64,000 bases of DNA from JAGLOK01 sp963677605 (GTDB lineage: Bacteria; Bacillota; Clostridia; Christensenellales; UMGS416): contig CAXXDX010000006.1 of the NCBI GenBank assembly GCA_963677605.2, positions 1 through 64,000 on the forward strand, read 5' to 3'. The translations under genes and the position numbers were made by a program. Shown piece after piece: positions 60,906 to 64,000 of this stretch. Below the pieces are notes generated by a model, which made no database searches, was not told the origin of the DNA, and was given only the letters and a program-made list of their open reading frames with translations. Positions within the stretch are counted from its first letter, which is position 1. The number at the start of each line of letters is the position of its first letter.

Positions 60906-60952
60906 TTGACAAAATTAGTTGCATTAGTTATAGTTGCATATAGCAACTAATT
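60906..60952 (+). promoter_or_regulatory. Promoter and MarR operator
   Basis: TTGACA (60906-60911), 17 bp, TATAGT (60929-60934). AATTAGTTGC (60913-60922) and GCAACTAATT (60943-60952) are inverted repeats. Inside, TAGTTGC-ATATA-GCAACTA (60931-60949) is a second palindrome overlapping the -10 box, the usual MarR site form. Binding would block the promoter. Confidence 0.85.
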
Positions 60953-60962
60953 GGAGATATGA

Positions 60963-61346
60963 ATGAAAAACGAGCACACACTGCTGGGTTATTTCGTGGG
61001 AAACTTAAGCCTGAGCATAAGAAAATCCTTCGATTCATTGTTTGCAGACCATAACATTGACCTTACAAAGGAGCAATGGGTTGTGCTTAAAGGCTTGATT
61101 AACAACGGCCCTCTTACACAGACACAGATAACTCAGTTTTCACATAAGGATAAAACAACAATTACAAGGGCGATTGATTCACTTGCCAAAAACGAATATG
61201 TCGTAAGAACAACCTGCCCCGAAGACAGACGCGTCCACATTGTAAAGCTTACCGAAAACGGAAGAAAAATTATGGAGTACATGGCGCCGTTTATAGAAGA
61301 GCGCATGCGTGAAGCAGTAAGCTTCATTGACAGACGAAGAGTATGA
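60963..61346 (+). CDS. MarR-family regulator, frameshifted near its end
   Basis: A 127-residue regulator. The winged helix (about 35-100) reads LTKEQWVVLKGLINNGPLTQ, SHKDKTTITRAIDSLAKNEY and VVRTTCPEDRRVHIVKLTEN. The reading frame ends at SFIDRRRV, but the next frame downstream (from about 61321 to a TAA at 61399-61401) continues ASLTDEEYDTFKKNLIKINE, the normal last helix of MarR proteins. One base fewer near 61320 would join them. The last helix helps dimerisation, so the shift could weaken the repressor, or it may be a sequence error. The operator lies immediately upstream and MATE is downstream. Confidence 0.88.
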   Translation: MKNEHTLLGYFVGNLSLSIRKSFDSLFADHNIDLTKEQWVVLKGLINNGPLTQTQITQFSHKDKTTITRAIDSLAKNEYVVRTTCPEDRRVHIVKLTENGRKIMEYMAPFIEERMREAVSFIDRRRV

Positions 61347-61411
61347 TACATTTAAAAAGAACTTGATTAAGATTAACGAAAATCTTATGAATAAGCTATA
61401 ATTCAGGAGAC

Positions 61412-62776
61412 ATGATGAAAGAAAATCAAAAAACAGAAAATAAAATGGGTTATGTCCCGATACCCAAACTTATAATAAAAATGGCGCTTCCGCTTATCTT
61501 TTCAATGCTTGTACAGGCTTTGTACAACGTGGTTGACTCGATATTCGTATCCCGCCTAGGCGAAAACGCACTTACTGCCCTGTCGCTTGCCTTCCCGCTG
61601 CAGCTTATTGTTATAGCGGTGTTTGTCGGGCTTTCAGTCGGCGTAAGCTCCGCAATCTCAAGAAAGCTCGGCGAACAGGATGAAGACGGCGCGCTGCAGA
61701 TCGCAGAGCACGGAGTTGCAATCGGCGCAGTTATCTATGTGGTGGTGGCAATCTTCGGCGCATTCTTTGCTCAGTATACGATTAAAGGATTTACCAGCGA
61801 CCAGACGATTATCGATTATGCCATTTCATATATCCGCATAGTACTGATATTCTCATTCGGAAGCATACTAAACCAGGCAGGGCGCGCAATCTTCCGCGGA
61901 ACAGGCGAAACAGTCAAACCCATGATAGCACAGCTTATCGGCGCAGGTCTTAACATTGTGCTTGATCCGATTATGATATTCGGCTACTTCGGCTTTCCGG
62001 CGCTCGGCGTTAAAGGTGCGGCGATAGCCACAGTCACAGCGCAGATAATCGCTATGCTATACATCTGGGTACAGCTTCTTTCGGGTAAATCGCTTATCAA
62101 GATAAAAGTTAAAAAGCTTATCTGGGATATGAAAATAGTCGGACAGGTTCTGTCCGTCGGATTCCCCTCTTTTATAATGCAGGCCCTCGGCTCCGTGATG
62201 CTGTTTTTCATGAACATGATTTTATCAAACTTCGGTGAAACATCAATTGCAATCATGGGTGTATATTTCCGTGTGCAGTCGCTTGTGTTCATGCCAGTTT
62301 TCGCTCTTGCATCCAGCATGATGCCTGTCGTCGGCTACAATTTCGGCGCGCACAACAAAAAGCGAATGTATGATGCAGTAAAGTTTAGCCTCGGTGTTAC
62401 AATCGGGTTTTTGATACTTGCGCTTGTTGCATTTCAGATACTTCCAAAGCAGATACTTTCCATGTTTAACGCGACCGAAGCGTTATACGGCGTAGGCATT
62501 CCCGCTTTCCGCACGATAAGCCTGCTGTTTCCTATCGCAGCTGTAAACATCATCTTCTCCACGGCTTTCCAAGGGCTGGGCAAAGCCTACTACAGCCTTA
62601 TGATATCGCTTTTCCGCATGATAGTGATTCTTCTTCCGGCGGCGTATCTTCTTTCAAGGCTTGGCAATGTGGACTATGTCTGGTATGCATTTGTGATAGC
62701 TGACGTACTGGCATCGGCAGTTACTATCCCAGTATTCCGCCGTACTATGAAGCAAAGCACTTTGGGGTGGGAATAA
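61412..62776 (+). CDS. MATE-family efflux transporter
   Basis: A 454-residue multidrug/toxin-extrusion transporter with about 12 helices: MALPLIFSMLVQALYNVVDS in helix 1, VGLSVGVSSAISRKLGEQDE, then NQAGRAIFRGTGETVKPM, and the paired C-terminal half (MMPVVGYNFGAHNKKRMYDA). It exports cationic compounds using ion gradients. AGGAGA precedes two adjacent ATGs at 61412 and 61415; the second has the better spacing. It is in the MarR operon, 10 bases after the restored MarR stop, so induction by MarR ligands is expected. Confidence 0.93.
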   Translation: MMKENQKTENKMGYVPIPKLIIKMALPLIFSMLVQALYNVVDSIFVSRLGENALTALSLAFPLQLIVIAVFVGLSVGVSSAISRKLGEQDEDGALQIAEHGVAIGAVIYVVVAIFGAFFAQYTIKGFTSDQTIIDYAISYIRIVLIFSFGSILNQAGRAIFRGTGETVKPMIAQLIGAGLNIVLDPIMIFGYFGFPALGVKGAAIATVTAQIIAMLYIWVQLLSGKSLIKIKVKKLIWDMKIVGQVLSVGFPSFIMQALGSVMLFFMNMILSNFGETSIAIMGVYFRVQSLVFMPVFALASSMMPVVGYNFGAHNKKRMYDAVKFSLGVTIGFLILALVAFQILPKQILSMFNATEALYGVGIPAFRTISLLFPIAAVNIIFSTAFQGLGKAYYSLMISLFRMIVILLPAAYLLSRLGNVDYVWYAFVIADVLASAVTIPVFRRTMKQSTLGWE

Positions 62777-62809
62777 TCCTATCGCAGCAAAAATACTGAA
62801 TACGGTTTC

Positions 62810-62838
62810 AAAGCATTAGAGCATCGCTTTAATGCTTT
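62810..62838 (+). terminator. Hairpin after MATE gene
   Basis: AAAGCATTA and TAATGCTTT form a 9-bp stem with an 11-base loop. The following AAATTTAT is a weak T run. Confidence 0.4.
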
Positions 62839-62902
62839 AAATTTATAATACAGCAGTATATTACAGTAACTTCTGCCCTTTTTAAATATTATCTTGTAAA
62901 TG

Positions 62903-62931
62903 TTGTAAATTATTCTAGCTTGTAATATAAT
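62903..62931 (+). promoter_or_regulatory. Promoter of GH43 gene
   Basis: TTGTAA (62903-62908), 17 bp, TATAAT (62926-62931), about 100 bp before the start codon. Confidence 0.6.
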
Positions 62932-63033
62932 ATATTACGAAAGCGGTTTCAGGTCTTATGTCTCCAGATATAAAAGGATTTATAATTATAAAGCCGTAGG
63001 CTTAATAATAAATCAAAACGGAGGTATAGTTGT

Positions 63034-64000
63034 ATGCTGAAAAGTAAGAGAGCAAAACTTATTATGACACTACTTTTGTCTGCTGTACTAATGTCGATGA
63101 CCTTTATGCCCGCAAGCGCGGCCGCAGGTGATGTTCACGTTCCCAACGGTGTTCAGTTTGAGGACACTAGCGGAAATCTCGTAAACGCACACGGCGGAGG
63201 GATTATTCAGGTAGGAAGCTACTACTACTGGTATGGCGAGCACCGTGATGAAGTGGGTGAATGGCTATTTCAGGGTGTTAGCTGCTACAGAACAACTGAT
63301 TTTAAAAACTGGGAGTACAGAGGTGACGTTTTAAACACAAGCTCAGACGCTGAGCTTGCAAGCTGCAACGTTGAGCGTCCTAAAGTAATATACAACGCCA
63401 CTACAGGTAAATACGTCATGTGGATGCACTGGGAAAACGGAGTACACTACGGCGAAGCAAGGTGCGCTGTGGCATGGTGCGACACTCCGGATGGAAACTT
63501 CACATATATAGGAAGCTTCAGGCCGTATCAGGACGATCCCAACGTTGAAGACCACGGACTTCCCGGATATATGTCGCGCGACTGCACACTTTTTGTAGAC
63601 GATGACGGCACTGCCTATTTCCTTTCTTCATCAAACGAAAACATGGATATGAACGTATACAGGCTGACCAGCGACTATCTTGACATAGACGAGTTGGTGG
63701 CTGTTTTGTGGCCTGGACAGCAGCGCGAAGCACCGTGCCTTTTTAAGCGCGGAAGCTACTATTTTCTTCTAACGTCAGGCTGCACAGGCTGGGATCCCAA
63801 TCAAGCTAAGTATGCATATTCCACGTCCATTGCAAGCGGATGGAGCTCGCTTATTAACATCGGAAACTCCACAACGTTTTATTCGCAGCCGGCATATGTC
63901 GTTACTATGACTGGAACATCCGGCACAAACTATTTATACATGGGTGACAGATGGGCCGGCGCATGGGATGACAAAGTAAACGACTCGCGTTATGTGTGGG
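63034..64000 (+). CDS. Secreted GH43 family glycosidase (partial, runs off the window)
   Basis: The first 322 residues of an exported enzyme. A signal peptide covers about residues 1-30 (SAAAG). The five-bladed-propeller domain matches GH43, closest in pattern to exo-beta-1,3-galactanases of subfamily 24: NAHGGGIIQVGSYYYWYGEH, CYRTTDFKNWEYRGDVLN, ERPKVIYNATTGKYVMWMHW, SRDCTLFVDDDGTAYFLSS, EAPCLFKRGSYYFLLTSGCT and GWDPNQAKYAYS. The subfamily lacks the usual base Asp, and uses Glu residues such as that in REAPCLFK. GGAGGT lies 9 bases before the ATG. Further modules may follow outside the window. Likely acts on arabinogalactan outside the cell, alongside the GH127 enzyme. Confidence 0.88.
   Translation, partial: MLKSKRAKLIMTLLLSAVLMSMTFMPASAAAGDVHVPNGVQFEDTSGNLVNAHGGGIIQVGSYYYWYGEHRDEVGEWLFQGVSCYRTTDFKNWEYRGDVLNTSSDAELASCNVERPKVIYNATTGKYVMWMHWENGVHYGEARCAVAWCDTPDGNFTYIGSFRPYQDDPNVEDHGLPGYMSRDCTLFVDDDGTAYFLSSSNENMDMNVYRLTSDYLDIDELVAVLWPGQQREAPCLFKRGSYYFLLTSGCTGWDPNQAKYAYSTSIASGWSSLINIGNSTTFYSQPAYVVTMTGTSGTNYLYMGDRWAGAWDDKVNDSRYVW

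Overview
The window looks like a chromosome segment of a low-to-mid GC, Gram-positive, anaerobic Firmicute (class Clostridia, possibly Christensenellales-like; an inference from gene content, as no rRNA or marker gene is present). The supporting signs are strong GGAGG-type ribosome sites, lipoprotein signal peptides, T-tailed intrinsic terminators, a DUF2975/YozG-type pair, NapH/ApbE-type redox proteins, GH127 and GH43 enzymes, and no outer-membrane proteins. I see no rRNA, tRNA or CRISPR array.

Layout. 0-14.6 kb: a surface-protein locus. Three large exported proteins (71-2293, 4606-7443, 11328-13307) share a glycine-rich repeat region, adhesin-type modules, a Pro/Thr linker in two of them, and a common juxtamembrane domain plus C-terminal membrane anchor. 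With them are an Lgt-like membrane protein overlapping a fibronectin-III protein, a DUF1722 protein, a DsrE-like protein and an orphan pilin carrying two chitin-binding-like modules. Two of the promoters carry identical-geometry LytTR-type direct repeats. 15.6-20.2 kb: katG, two DUF1801-type genes and an SH3 lipoprotein. 21.4-25.1 kb: a polar amino-acid ABC transporter behind a leader terminator. 26.4-31.3 kb: a frameshifted metallopeptidase lipoprotein, an MBL-fold hydrolase between two tandem repeat arrays, and a DUF2975/XRE pair. 31.4-36.5 kb: a decayed prophage interrupted by an AT-rich restriction module (XRE controller plus MrcB-N/HNH nuclease). 36.6-51.5 kb: membrane and lipoproteins (two with apparently leaderless promoters), a NagD-type HAD phosphatase, a four-gene ankyrin/zinc-ribbon/TPR operon, an MFS transporter, a Dabb protein, a DUF559 endonuclease pseudogene inside inverted hairpin repeats, and a TetR/CPBP-protease operon. 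53.2-64 kb: GH127 arabinofuranosidase, a flavinylated NapH-like redox protein with its ApbE, flavin reductase, cold-shock protein, HAD protein, MarR/MATE operon, and the start of a secreted GH43.

The most striking non-gene signal is intergenic. At least five families of 50-280 bp hairpin-rich repeats fill nearly every long gap, with compensatory changes in their stems, two equal-length copies of a 278-bp element with terminal inverted repeats, and two tandem arrays. The DUF559 nuclease remnant sits inside a pair of these repeats, which suggests (inference only) a nuclease-linked system for spreading hairpin repeats.
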